This document shows, piece by piece, positions 23,712 through 36,474 of a stretch of DNA of 64,000 nt. The notes under the pieces are model-generated. The model made no database searches. It was not told the origin of the DNA and worked only from the letters and a program-made list of their open reading frames with translations. The stretch is from the NCBI GenBank assembly GCA_946811695.1, contig OX328128.1, positions 79,919,666-79,983,665 on the forward strand. The letters run 5' to 3'. A program made the translations under genes and the position numbers. Numbering within the stretch: position 1 is the stretch's first letter; the number at the start of each line of letters is the position of its first letter. This stretch comes from Gonocerus acuteangulatus (Eukaryota > Arthropoda > Insecta > Hemiptera > Coreidae).

Positions 23712-24310
23712 TTAATAACGGCTCCTGTTATATCTATTTCCAAAAGGCTGACCGAATGTGAAGAATCTAGCATGTTGATAATTAGATGAGGAATTTGATC
23801 TTTCTTCTTCATAATTCCAACTAGATCTGTAATGAACTATTCGATGCCCTGAAAAATAACAATTTCAGAATATTTAAGTAAATCAAATCAAAATTTGATC
23901 TTAAAATAGGAGATCCTCTTTTTTGTTAATTAATAAGTGAAAATGTATCAAAATTTTCAATAGTCATAGGAAGAAGTTCCTTGAAGGTTTCTTCTTCTGA
24001 GAATATGCATCAATTTTAGTAATTATAATGACAGGTAAGAAGTTGTTTTACGCCAGGTATATCCAGTAAATTCCCCCGAAAATTAGTGATTAAAGAAATA
24101 GCTAAAGCTTCCCTAAGATCAAAATTTGATCTTGAAATAGGAGATCCTCTTCTATGGGTACCTCGCGGTACCCTCTTGAAGATTGGCCAAGTAGTTGTTC
24201 CAAGAGGGAACAATACCAGAAATGAGGGGTTTTTGGTGGGTGAGTGTCCCACACACTGGGGACTTGCTCGTGGCAAGCACCCTGAAGGCCTTGTAGGTTT
24301 TCCCCTCATT

Positions 24311-24369
<59 letters not shown>

Positions 24370-27196
24370 TCCCTCAGTCTTTGCTTACCCTCAAGGTCGA
24401 TAGCCTGGAAAAGTCAGCCTTAGGGAGCTGGTAAACGAGAGAGAGGAAGTTCTTTGTTCTAGGGGCACAGCCCGCCTCAACTTCTACAGAAGTCTTAAGT
24501 AAGGAAAGGGTTAAGTAATAAGAACAAATTAATAGAATTATATTATCAAAGATGAAGGTAATACACAAGGAGATTCGGTAAAGAAAATGAGACCAAAATC
24601 AAGGAAGGACAATATATTTGGTCATGGCCTTTGGGGCACGTGTATATTCGGGCGTATCTTTAGGGCATGAATGAATTCGGGTGTCACAATCTGAGGGTTA
24701 CACCAAATATCTGAATACAAGTTAAAGCACCTGAGACACTGGATACTTGAATGCAATGAAAGAACCTGGCATACATAATACTTAATCGTAATGAAAGTAA
24801 CTTTTACATACTTGCAAATAATAAGCAAAGTACCTGTAACATTGTAGAGGAGGGAATCTATAATTGTTCCAATAAACGTTTTCATGTAGATAAGGCCAGC
24901 TATAATCCCAGCGAGGTGCCCAACAAAGGAGGCTTTAGGAACAAGCAAGTGGATTGCAATCAGCTCGGCCCAAGCAGTGTAGCGAGTAGGAACACGTACA
25001 CCTGCTACGTATCTGTGTCCAACAGGATTCTCAAGTGTCGTTATTAACTTCAATGCAAAGATAACACCTGCAAATAAATAATTTCTTTACTTATGCATCC
25101 ATGACAGTATCCCTAGATGGCATCTAGAATGGGGGCTGAATTTCACTCCTTTATTACTATTGTGATTTTCCTACAATATGTAAGCCCTTTAGAGACTCCA
25201 GACAAGATAACTCGGTCCTCGGGGACCCGTTCTCGAAAGCCAGAAAGGGTTAACTTGCAAAAATCTATCTAGTCCTTTTGTTTTGTTAATGCTTCAATTA
25301 TGGCTAAATGCTTTTCACTTACAATCTATGGATAAGAGCTGACTCTACCAAGCTTAGCCATTAACTTTTTTTGGGATTGTCCTGTTATTACTCTATGCTA
25401 AGGTCAAGACACTAAACTCTGCAGCTAATTTAAACTGCCCTTATCATGACTGCAAACGATGTGTGCAGAGGAACAATGAAGAACTAAGGGGCCATCTAGA
25501 GCATAACTCAACACAACCATTATCGTTACTGTAAGACCATACCTTTATGTAAATAATGTGGAAGAATAGTAGCGGTAATTCTGAACGAAAACTGCCCAGA
25601 CTCCGATCTTCATGAAACTTTGTATACTTATTCATTTTAACCTAATTAAGAATAAAAACATAAAAAAAAACTCGCGGCAACGACTAGAACAGTATTTATT
25701 AAGCACTAAAGTTGACTGTCATACAGGCTATAAACGAGTTGTATCATAACATTAAGAGCTGTATCATAACAATGACAAATGTGAAAAAAAAATTAGTTGT
25801 TTGCGACATTTTTTTCACGTTTTTATTCATAATTGGGTTGAAATGAATAAGTATACAAAGTTTTAGGAAAATCTGAGTTGGGTCAATTCTGGCTCTCGCA
25901 ATTTGACATTCCTGCGCATGCGTATGTTTACAAATACTTCGTTTACGCCAGCTTTTACCCTTTATAACAGTCAACTTTAGTGCTTAATAAATACAGTTCT
26001 AGTCGTTACCGGCAGCTTGTTTTACGTTTTTATTCTTACTTAGGTTAAAATGAATAAGTATACAAAGTTTCATGAAGATCGGAGTCTGGGCAGTTTTCGC
26101 TCAGAATTACCAGCCATTCATTAAGAAACATACAGAAAAAATGACTCAAGACTTTGGAATGTTGTGATCAGTGTTGGGCAAAAATTATTCAGAATGATGA
26201 ATAATGATTAATGAGTAAATGTATTATTTCATTCATGAACGAAGAATAATTACTTATATTCATTATTCTGTAAATGAAGTTTGTTTTATTCACAAATTAT
26301 TCGAATGATCATTCAAAATAAACATGTTTTAGTGAATAACGATAATTTATTATAATGTTGGCAGCCAGAAATACGTATATATATGTGTGTTTGAGTAGGA
26401 TTATTCAGTAGACCAATTAGAAATAAATAATAACGAATGATGAATAATGAATAACGAATAATTCTGTGAATAATTCATGATGTACTGTGTGAATAAGATA
26501 ATTCAGTGAATTATTCATCATTCACTAAAAATTTATTCGAATGATCATTCGAATAATGCCCAACACTGGTTGTGATGTCATTAAGAAAGGCAAATCAATA
26601 CAAGAAAATAAAAATAGATTAATAAGAGTATTACCAGAAAAACCAATTGCACAAGTGGAAAACATAGCTTTATTTGCAAGTAAATGTGCTCCAGCCATAC
26701 TCAATAACACATAGATACTGGAAGTCATGAGTGATAGAATAGCGAGGAGGATTCCAAAATTTGCAGATCCATACTGATATTCTAAAGTTCTGCCTTTGAC
26801 CAAAAAAGAAATCATGTTGTAATACAGATGCATATCATCAGCGTGTTCAAATGTTGAAAAAATTAGAGATCGAATATCCTTTTTCTCCCATACTTTTTTA
26901 GCACTGATACAAACATCCCATTTACTCCAAGGGACATCTATTATGCCAATGTAAAGAAGTACCTATAAAACCACAATAAAACATTCAGAATAAAATTTAA
27001 ATTTTATTAAAATAGTATAAATAAACGAAGAAAAATACAGTTTAGGAATTCATATGTGGTAATTACTAACTTGAGAGACGATCGTTACTAATGTTATCGG
27101 AGGAATTGCATCATATCCAACATTAAATAATTCGCTAACTAACATTAGAACTCCTAATTCCAACATGCCATTTCTTCTTTCGTTTCTTCGCCTCAT
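23712..27196 (-). CDS. RHBDD1: Rhomboid protease RHBDD1/RHBDL4-like, complete, four exons
   Basis: Exons in transcript order: 27196-27071, 26962-26635, 25067-24834, 23848-23712. All have AG/GT borders and consistent phases, giving 274 residues. It starts MRRRNERRNG, just like the short basic start of RHBDD1, then helices and HADDMHLYYNMISFLVKGRT (human HADDWHLYFNM). The catalytic Ser lies in CAIGFSG (Ser151, split at an exon border) and the catalytic His in SFVGHLAGIIAGLIY (His202). The 51-residue Ser-His spacing equals that between the human S144 and H195. The family is an ER intramembrane serine protease that cleaves unstable membrane proteins for ER-associated degradation. The tail after the last helix is only about 45 residues, Ser/Tyr/Arg-rich and shorter than in mammals. 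A clear ubiquitin-interacting or p97-binding motif is not visible, so a further alternative exon is possible. Confidence 0.92.
24080..24520 (-). repeat. Dispersed repeat, copy 2, split by a retroinsertion
   Basis: The reverse strand matches the repeats at about 880-1010 and 46530-46650 (GCTGACTTTTCCAGG, ACTGAGGGAAGCTTTAGCTA). The match is interrupted exactly between the two AAGCTTCCCT copies at 24105 and 24365. It lies in the last intron of the rhomboid gene. Confidence 0.75.
24115..24364 (+). mobile_element. Poly(A)-tailed retroinsertion with 10-bp target duplication
   Basis: About 250 bp ending in a pure A-run of some 50 nt. It is flanked by AAGCTTCCCT on both sides (24105-24114, 24365-24374). 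Poly(A) plus target duplication marks LINE-mediated insertion. No tRNA-like boxes are clear. Its 5' end repeats a nearby intron sequence (23888-23920). Confidence 0.8.
25574..26111. mobile_element. Foldback MITE in a rhomboid-gene intron
   Basis: The left arm 25574-25719 (GGTAATTCTGAACGAAAACT, CTTCATGAAACTTTGTATAC, GCACTAAAGTTGACTGT) is inverted at 25967-26111. A third partial copy of the arm lies inside (about 25815-25880). No coding capacity. Target duplication not certain. Confidence 0.8.
26169..26568 (+). mobile_element. hAT-type MITE with intact 8-bp target duplication, copy 1
   Basis: The ends CAGTGTTGGGCA / TGCCCAACACTG are inverted. The flanks GTTGTGAT (26161-26168 and 26569-26576) are identical, as expected of hAT transposition. 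The 400-bp interior is rich in GAATAATGA/TCATTATTC and folds on itself. No transposase. A second copy is at 52427-52802. Confidence 0.93.
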
Positions 27197-29957
27197 ATTG
27201 ATTCCTAATAGAGTATAAACTAAATAAATTTTGATGTGCCGAACGAAAAATAACTTTTACATCTACAAGAAACATCCTCTGAAACACTAACAAAACCTAC
27301 CCTTAACCTTCCTTAAGGGTGACTTGATTTAAATACAATTTAAAAAAGATACAATATTTAATAAAAAAAATATGAAATAGAAAAAGTAGCCTTTTCTTTA
27401 TAGAGTAAAAATATTCTAGTTGCAATTTATGCTGTAGATCCGCTTACTGCTTATGAATTATAGACGCATTTTAACTGTCTATTTGTCATCTTAACTGTTT
27501 TTTTTTGTCTTTAATGTTAAGATCGTCGATGTTTAGATAAACATTTACTTTTCAACAATGTCTGAAAAAACGTCAATGGGGTTCTACCCACCATCCACTT
27601 GTGTTTTGAAATAATAGGGCTACCATAATCGTAGTATTACCCTAGGCAGTATGCATATTTGGGGATTTTAAACAAGTAGGTTTTTTTTTCTCTTTTTCCT
27701 TTTTTTCGTCTTAATTGACTCTTGAGAAGCTTTCATGCAGTTTGCTTAAGAGATGACAGCTCTTCATGTCAAGTGAAGTTCTTTTAATGATCAGTGTATG
27801 GACACTTTAATTTTATTGATTCTTTAAAGATAGTAAATTTGAAATTGTTATCCATACTTTTTCAATACCAATAATTAGAATGTGAAGTTTTAGCCTTATT
27901 TTTTTTAAATATTTTTAAATGGAGTATTAGATGTTTTATATATTCCAGGTTTGGAAAAGAATTATCATGAACAACCATGAGTTCTAGATGAAATCGAGGT
28001 AACTAATGCAGAAAAACCGAAAAAAAATATGCATTTTGTAAATTACATATTTTCCCCTTGTAGTTTATGGATGTTTATTTTTCTAGAATGAAAAGTTGAA
28101 TACGCCTTTGGATCATACTTTTAGATATTCAAATAAATGAGGGGCTTTTAGTATAAAATATCAGTGCATGTTTGTTTTAAAATATTGAATGATTGTAAAT
28201 TGTCATTTTACTTATAATATTGATTTTCATCAATAAACTGGTGTTGATTGTAGTATGGTAGCATGGGTTGTCAATATATGTTTATGGTTGGGTTGTTTCT
28301 GTCTAGGTGTCAAGCACTGGATTTGTCATATTTTCTGTATATTTCTCATTTAATCTTATGCCACCATCCTGATTGTATTTTTTATTATTTATATCAAATG
28401 AATATGGAGATTATTTTGTAATTTTTCTATATACATAGGTGCCATTCAGCGATGACAAAACCTACAGGTGGCGCACCGCGGCGCCACAAGCGTCAAAAAC
28501 ATCGTTTTACAAAAAAATCAGGTATTAGAATGTCTGGTGGACGGTGATCAAATGAGGTATTGGGTTTGGTTAACCCAAACGAATCTTATATGCATGAGTA
28601 TTTTCTGTTTTGAGCCTATAACTTCACCAGATTGCATGTATGTTCGCATAACATTATCCCTTTATCTTTATTTTTTATAAAGCTTTCTTCCGTATTAATT
28701 ATTTCAGAATTAGTGTTAATTTTAACTACTTATGAAACATTCAGATATTAGAGGCTGTTGAAAATTGTTATCTGGAAAGGGTTAATACACTAGAAATGTA
28801 TTCTGGTGACCATTTGATGAAGTCTAGGCTTTTTGTTTTATATAGAGTTTTTGTTAACAGTCGCTATTATCTGAAAGTTGCTCTTCAAAACTTAACATCG
28901 TTGTTAAATGCACTTTAGATACTTTAATCATATTAATAATAACCATGCACTCATATAATAGAAATAAAATGCATATATCTACTCTGAAAAGTAGATAAAG
29001 TGGGGTGAATTGAATTTCTATATGTAAATGAGACTGAAGGAGTAGTGCTCGAATGAAGATGATGGAGTAGTGCTTTGATACATTGAACAAATCAGGAATA
29101 AGATTCCATATTGAATGGAGTGAAATATAGTCATATATATATATGACATATATATACTAATTATTCTTAATAGATATTTTATTGCTGGAAGTTATTTATC
29201 ATTGGTTTTAAATACTCATTTGTGATCTGCATAATGTCATCAGGTGCCAACATCTCTTCACTTAATCATGAAATGTGCAAAAATTAATTGAACTGTCGTT
29301 TATGAAATTTCTAGACAATTAAATTAACACGTTCAATACGTCGAGCACCATGTTGTGCTCATAAAGTCCTTACGGTTGTACTGAGAGGAGCTCCCGTATG
29401 GAGCTCAGGCCCATTTAGTTTCTCATTGCCTTCCCGACTAGTAACTGCCAGCTTGGTGCTCTCTGTCGCCATTAAAGTGTCCTGAAAAGAATAGAGAAAA
29501 CAAAGCCCTTTTCCGTTTGGATTTTAGAGCAGTCGTTCATCCTATTCCAGTGACTGCAAGCACTATATGGCGCTCATCAGTTTTTATGAGAATTATGAAG
29601 TCTTTTTTTTTTTTTTTTTTCTTTTTTCTTTTTTTTTTTTTATTTATTTATTATTATTATTCCTACAATGTATTAAACATTAAAAGAAATGATTAATTGT
29701 CAAAAGAAATAATCAGTCAGATGGGAAGTAATTTAAAATCAATCGCAGCAGTAGCCCAAAGTCAAGATGGCGACAGCATTGATCGTGTTAAGTGAGTGAT
29801 GAATTACGGCAGCACAAATTGACAGATATCGTCTGAGAATTTGATATTTCCCATCTTTAGGTGAGCCATCTTCTTTCTTCTTTATTTGCTTGTCGAAAGG
29901 CTTTCAAAACCCATTTTTCGACCCTAAAGTATATATTACATAATTATAGATCTAATC
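27197..29957. other. Upstream of the rhomboid gene; no gene seen
   Basis: AT-rich, with scattered short frames and no exon I can defend. The rhomboid promoter and 5' UTR should lie in the first few hundred bases. Confidence 0.4.
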
Positions 29958-30185
29958 TAAACTAGCTGTGCCCACGACTTCGTACGCATGGATAGTGAAC
30001 CCATTAAGGTTACTTTTACAAAATATTTTTCTATTAATATTTCCACAACGAATACCGAGTTTTGTTGCAATACAACAATAATTGCAGCCGGTATGGACAA
30101 AGCGACTACTTTGGATCCGGAGTAAACCCCCCCTCCAGATGAACCAATTTTTGTGGTTAACGAATTCATTCAATCATTTGCTAGG
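29958..30185 (-). repeat. Arthropod dispersed repeat related to the G-run family, inverted
   Basis: Contains CTAGCTGTGCCCACGACTTC, a sequence very common at repeat ends in insects, then the reverse complement of the GGAGGGGGGGTTTACTCCGGA unit and its neighbours. Frames inside follow the repeat. Confidence 0.65.
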
Positions 30186-31599
30186 GGAATACTATGTAAC
30201 AAGTTTTGTGACGAAAAAACAAAAAACCTCTAGTGTGTATCGTGTTAACAATAGTTCATGAAATGTTCGACATGATTCTTTACATTGGCATAACATTTTT
30301 ATTTCTGAACCGATTGACATGAAACAAACACTAAATGTTAAGTAAAGCTTACCAAAATATATTAGTGAAAACCTCAAGTGAATCGGATTAGCCATTTCTG
30401 AGATTGGCACGCACAGACAAAAAATCTAAAAATAATTGCTCAATAATCTATATTAATAGTATAATACTAGCCCACAATATCATTTCAGAAAGAATTGTGA
30501 AGAACATTTCATTAGTAATGCTAAAAAAAGTATTTTTTCCTTCTAGAGTCTCACGAGAATAAGGTATTATGAGACGAATCAATTAATTCCTAATCTAGAA
30601 TGTATAAAAGAATTATTACATACATTAAAAAGATTTCCGGATAAGATGATTAATCCAGAGAGCCAATAATGCACGGCCAACACAGACACAAGACTGACCG
30701 GTTGGGGTGCGGGAACGGGCAATGGCCGAATATTCGGTTACTTTCCTCACATCTCGCCTTTTCGGACCTGAGAGCTCCTAATACTATTTGTTGGCATACC
30801 CCGGCATCAAGCGGGAAGCTTTGGAACCAATCCCGCCTCCCTCACGTCATTTTTGAATTTCGGCGGGTAGAGGCCGCTTAATCGGCCCTTGCCCGTTAAG
30901 GGGTTAAAATAAAAGTTAACAATTATTTTTGACCCCTGGAAATAACAATATTTTTAATATTGTTATTTCTCTGCTTATGTGTACATTCTATTCGTGAGAA
31001 TTCAGTCCAAGAAGCTCCACGACGGATGATTCTTGTACTATCTTCATAACTATATATCTAGTTATTGGCTCTTCATTCTAGGAGTGGTTCTTGGCTATTT
31101 CCAGGCGCTTGCTGCCCGAATACTCGTGCTTACATTGAATTCGTACGTTTATGTTTGAAAGGAAATGTGTACGTATTTGACGTTGCATATGCCTTGATTG
31201 CCTATTGATAGGTTTCTCTGTATAATATTCAATGAGCTTTATCCTTAACCTCTATTTATTTCTAACGGCTGTATAGAAAGTAATCTCTGAATTCCATCTA
31301 CTCTAGCTGAATAGCCTGCATGAGCTTATAATGAAGACTGTATATTTATAAACTTAATGTATTTGTTTGAAGTATTGTTCTTTTCATGTAATTCATTCAG
31401 TATGTAGTGTATAATTTGAGCAAAAAATTATGCTAATTAAGATAACGTTGAAAAGATTGTATAAGTAATTGACTATGCTCAGGGAGTTTGGAAAAGGCCA
31501 AGCTGTAGAAAAATAAAATCTAATGAGTTAAATGGGTCAAAGTAAATTGTCTTTGGTAGAATATGAGAGGGGGATGATCTGTCTGTGCCAGAGTAGGAT

Positions 31600-32350
31600 A
31601 GTAGAGGCGATTGACCTGCCTGAGGTAGACTAGGAGAGGGGAGACCTTTGGTAGAGTGGTGTGGTGAAGGCGAGGACCACACACAGCTATGGTCGGGTAG
31701 GGAGGGGGGTTGAGGGTAGTGATTTGGTTGGGGAGAGGAGGGTTGGAGCAATGATCTGCCAGTGGTAGAGGAGGGGAAGGGGAGGATGACCTGCCTGTGG
31801 TAGACTAGGAGAGGGGACACCTTTGGTAGAGTGGTGTGGTGAAGGCGAGGACCACATGCTGCGGCGGTCAAGTAAGGGAGGGTTGAGTGGAATGATCTTC
31901 CTTTGGTTGGGGAGAAGAGGGTTTGAGCGATGATCTGCCAGTGTCAGAGGAGGAGAAGGGGAAGGATGATCTGTCTTTGTTAGACTAGGTGAGGGGACGC
32001 CTTTGGTGGAGTGTTGTGGGGAAGGAGGAACCACAGATAGCTGTGGTCGAGTAGGGGAGGTGTGATCAGCCTTTGGCTGGGGAGAGGAGGGTCTGAGCGA
32101 TGATCTGCCATTGGTAGAGGAGGAGAAGGGGGAGGATGATCTGCCTATGCTAGACTAGGAGAGGGGACGCCTTTGTTAAGTGGGGTGGTGAAGGTGAGGA
32201 GCACAGGCAGCTGTGATCGAGTAGGGGAGGGTTGAGCGAGGTGATCTGCCTTTGGTTGGGGAGAGGAGGGTCGGAGCGATGATCTGCCAGTGGTAGAGGA
32301 GGAGAAGGGGGAGGAAGATCTGCCTGTGGTAGGGGAGAGGAGGGGATTAT
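31600..32350. repeat. ~179-bp minisatellite, purine-rich plus strand
   Basis: The block GGGGAGAGGAGGGT occurs at 31730, 31909, 32079 and 32258, spacings 179, 170 and 179. Each unit carries GATGATCTGCCAGTGGTAGA and GGAGAGGGGACACCTTTGGT variants. The long Pro/Ser-rich frames on the minus strand come from the lack of stops in pyrimidine-rich DNA and differ in frame between units, so I do not call them genes. Confidence 0.9.
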
Positions 32351-33752
32351 ACAAGAAGAACATACTTGAACCTAAGCTACGTTACCACTGAGAACTCATC
32401 AGTCACTGCTGAGTATTGGATAGTTTCTCGATGGATTCACCTAAGAGGCCACTAGAACTATCATAAATATCGCAGTGGGATCTGTAAAAGAGATTTTAAC
32501 CCCTTCGGATATTATGAATTGGCAAGAGTTGTATAATTAAAACACAACTCTTCTTCACGGTGTCAAATTAAGTAAAAACAGGTATTGCTTCAACAGGTAT
32601 TGCTTTTCATGAAGCAAAGGTGGAAGACAGCAAAATATTGTGGTATCTAAACTTGACAAGGCTGGAGAAAGATACCAGGAATGAATGATAAGGCTGTACT
32701 TGGAACTTGACGAATGTAAACTATTGTTTTGTGAATACTAAACTTTCTCAGTAGAAGAATAACTAAAAGAATATATAATACAATATTCCATTCATGTATG
32801 AAGTGATTTGCTAAACAATGTCTCTTTTCCTTTATATCTACTAGCAGGTTCTTCGTCCATTTCCTTTCATGTCTAATTCTCTCTTATTCTTAAAAAATAA
32901 ATGTTAGGCATTAGCTTATGGTACTATTAATATGCTTACAGCCTGCCCTTTTACAGGAACTGTTTTATCTTATTTGGACTTATGATGCTCTAGTGTGTCG
33001 AATCTTGGGTTATGGCACTGGGATTTTTTTGGGAATTGGATTTAAATCTGGCTTTGGAATGTTAGACTCGTTGAAAAACAACTTATCACTTACCTTCTCT
33101 TAGCATATTGTATTTTCACATTCTATCCATACATTTTTTCAGTGTTTCCCCACTTCATTTGCACATTAATAAAAAAGAAAAATGAATGCATCTAGTTGCA
33201 TTATATTTAACGTGACACTTTTAAGAGATCTGTTTAAAGTTTTGTGAAATTTGCTTTGTTTAAAGAGGGTGCGTCTATTTTTGCTGAGCACACATGCCTA
33301 CGCATAATTAGCCTATTCATTATTCCAATTGCAATTGTGCCATCCTATATACTGTTCCATTACAATCACATTATCTATGACTATTACCTTTTTACATCAT
33401 CAATCAGTCTTCTGTTTGCAAGTAAATTGTTTTTTTATTGTTATTTTTATTTTTAAATGATGAATAATCATTTCTTAATAATAAGAATTTTATTTAGTTA
33501 AGGTACTGCTTAAACATTATTAGAAATATTGAAGATATTTGACATACATATTTGTCATTAGGTTATGTCATTCAGATTAAGGAAAATATTGTTTGAAGTC
33601 CCGTTCTCTCGTTATATCAGTGAATTTACCTTATTCAGAGCAGTTGAGTTACTTTATACATAGGTCTGCAATATTCCACATCAGCTTGGAACAAATATCG
33701 CAAAGCAAGTTTTCATAAGAAAAATTACTATTATTAATGGACCTCTAAGGAC

Positions 33753-33783
<31 letters not shown>

Positions 33784-36120
33784 TGTTGGGGGCCGCGAGC
33801 GCTCCCCTACGGAAGTTCTCACTGATAAGGAGAACATTCCTGTCCCCTCCGGCAGTACTAGGAAAGCAGTCAAGCAGGATAGACCTAAAGGATTGTTCTT
33901 TCTCACTGTTTTACTAGGAGATATTTCTCTGGCTTGTGCTCGTAAGTACCAAAATGATTTTGTTAATAAATACAAAGATTTGTTATTGGAATATGTTGTT
34001 TCTATTGAGCATGGCGAATCTATAAAGTCTCAATATCACTTGCATTCTTTCCTTAAATTTAAAGAAGGTATTACATGCGTTGAATTCCAAAAATATATGG
34101 CGTGGGCTAGTGATGGGTTGCTATTTGCAGATCTGTTGTTTTTTAGCAGTTAATTATATTACTAATTTCTCTATAAAAATGAATGACTTGTTAAACGTTT
34201 TCAGAAGTATTTTCTTTAAAAAAATAATTCCCCCATATTTTAGTAATATTTGCAATTAAAACCCATTTAATAGATGAATCTCTAAAAAGCTTTGAGATAT
34301 CTTTCAAGTGCCTTGTCGATAGTTAAATTAAGAGTTTTTCAAAATACTCGTGCATACGTTAATCATATTAAAACTGCAATTGAGATACTCCGTACAGTTC
34401 CTCGTTTAAAGTTGATTAGAATTTATTTTTTCAAGATTTTGTTTAGGAATGTCTTTGTTGTTCTGAGGTAAATTAAAAGAAAATCTTTAATTTATAGATG
34501 TATTAATTTTAGTTGCATATTTAACTAAATTATAAGGAGATAGTTTTCTTTGGACTCTGTATCTCCCAGTTTCAGTCCATCTTTACTCTCATTCAAAATC
34601 TATTGGCATGGTTAACCTGCCAGCTGTCATGGCTGATGTTGGAACCATGGGCCATCATGCGGCTCACTTAGTGTGCCATCGTATTGATATTTGTGTTATT
34701 GTATTTCAAACGTCTATTTATTTATGTTTTTCTTTACTATTATATAATTTATTGTATTTAAGACATTATTGTAGATAGATATATAAATGTTAATGTAATT
34801 TAGCTCATTTTATCTTTTAAAACAAATTTATTGCATATAACTTCTTTTATTTAAAAAAAATTATTTACTTTACAATAAGACTGAAAATTATAAAATATTA
34901 ATGTCTGGTCACACTTTAAAAATTTCTTAACATTGAAAAATATTTAAATAAAAGTAGAAATATTACAATATAGTCAGACAAATCAGTGTCCTATCCACTT
35001 TCACTGCATTTAATGCAAATTGGTTCAAGTTTTACATTTTTTTTTTACGTGTAAATTTATTACATGTATTACACGTTATTGTGGTTTTTATATTTTTTTG
35101 TCGTCCACTAACATGACATCGGCCTTTCTTTTTCTTCGGACATGTTTCTTCCATTGTTGCTTCTCCTGGGAATTTTCTTAATAAAAATTGTTTTTGTATT
35201 GGAAAGAAGTGATGGAATGCTTGATCTGGACTGCATGCAAATGTTCATTCATGAGCTGAAATGCAAGATTCTTGCATTGGTCGTGCGCCAGCAAGCTGTT
35301 CAAACGGTTGACAAGCTAGAACTGAGGAATACGTGAAAGGGTAGAACACCACTCGTCACAGTAGGCGTGGCAGGGTTTTCCCTTGGCATACCTGAGGTCT
35401 GTGGGCCGTAGGGTTTCCCGGCAATTACTTACAAGACAAAATGTTAGCCATGGTACACTTTGTGCGCCAGCGCGACTGCTGGAGTGTAAGTTAAAGAGGG
35501 GTGGGGCTATTCCATATAAACCAATAAGCTCTCTCTCCTCCAGTCTCTCTGTAGAGAAGTCAGAGCTTCAAGATACAATAAGCTTTTATTCTAGCATAAA
35601 CTAGATTTTTTAAATGAAACTCCTTGATTTAATTTGCGTAAAATTGAATGCATTCCATTGTTAATGTCTGTTGGTCCTTTGAAAATTTCCTTCCAGGCAA
35701 CTTCCTACCAAAATTATCTTTTTCAAAATAGAAATGTTTCTGAAATGCTTAGGTAGAGGCTTTTACCAATATATTACTTTATAATCAATTAAAATAATTA
35801 TATTTAAAAGAAACAATAAAACAAAATCATGAAGAGATTTGGAGAAATCATGTATTAGGAAAGTGTTATTCTTTAGCCCTCTGCCTGTCTATTTCTTCTT
35901 CATTTTCAAAAAGTAAAATAGGAATATTAATGTGGAATTAATTTTCCTTAATCTAGGGACTATGTTTAGCAATTACTTCATGCAATTGGTTTAATCTCAC
36001 ATGGTGTCAATTAACTAAGTTCAGTTTCACAATTAAGTCTTATATCAAACATTATTCCAGAGTAATGTGGGTGGTAGTAACACAATATTTCCTCGTAAAT
36101 TCTTACCATATAGAATATGA
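32351..36120. other. No supported gene; unassigned repeats
   Basis: An A-run (about 33757-33783) adjoins a stretch with an 86-codon open frame (33893-34153) that I do not recognise. 35330-35600 is GC-richer, with CCATATAAACC followed by CTCTCCAGTCTC, and could be a promoter with the 5' exon of the PKI gene or a solo LTR. Confidence 0.3.
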
Positions 36121-36133
36121 CATTAAAAGGAAG

Positions 36134-36310
36134 GGGGAAATTCCCACAACGGATATAATGTTAGAATAGAGGTTACTATTTAGCGTCCCTGTCAATTCCT
36201 ACAACGAATGTAATGTTAGAATAGAGCTTACTATTTAGCGCCCTCGGGAATTATCACCACAAATTTAGTGTTAGAATGGAGTTTACTATTTTTGGTTGTC
36301 CTTCGCAACC
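36134..36310 (+). repeat. Three-copy ~60-bp tandem repeat upstream of PKI
   Basis: Units with (A)ACAACG(A/G)AT.TAATGTTAGAATAG(A)G followed by TTACTATTTAGCG(T/C)CCT recur three times with drift. It ends about 170 bp before the PKI start. Confidence 0.75.
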
Positions 36311-36474
36311 CCTAGAGAGAATATAGGAGGTAGGTTATTGTTTTTGGTGCCCTGCTCACATTAAGAAAATAATGAAATGAAATAACTATACATGGCAGTT
36401 GTATTGAAACTTACTTTTAATTTGATTGTTCGTCACATTTATTAATATTATTTCTCTTTTTGCTAGTATTGAAG

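Noticed and set aside
24016..24309. Open frames across the poly(A) insertion on both strands
   Set aside because: Cross a retroinsertion border and its A-tail; no homology.
31479..32363. Pro/Ser-rich proteins on the minus strand
   Set aside because: Frames arise from the 179-bp pyrimidine-rich repeat and change frame from unit to unit; no splice or start context.
32918..33103. Small membrane protein with a GYGTGIFLGIGFKSGFGM stretch, loosely recalling MICOS10
   Set aside because: Only a weak Gly-pattern likeness; no partner exon and no conserved WDRC motif. Left unassigned.
33893..34153. 86-codon open frame
   Set aside because: Not recognised, no splice or start support, and it adjoins an A-run and repeat-like sequence. 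Could be a transposon remnant.
35330..35604. Solo LTR or first exon of the PKI gene
   Set aside because: GC-richer with a TATA-like CCATATAAACC, but I find neither matching LTR ends nor a donor that proves an exon; kept only as a note in the feature for that region.
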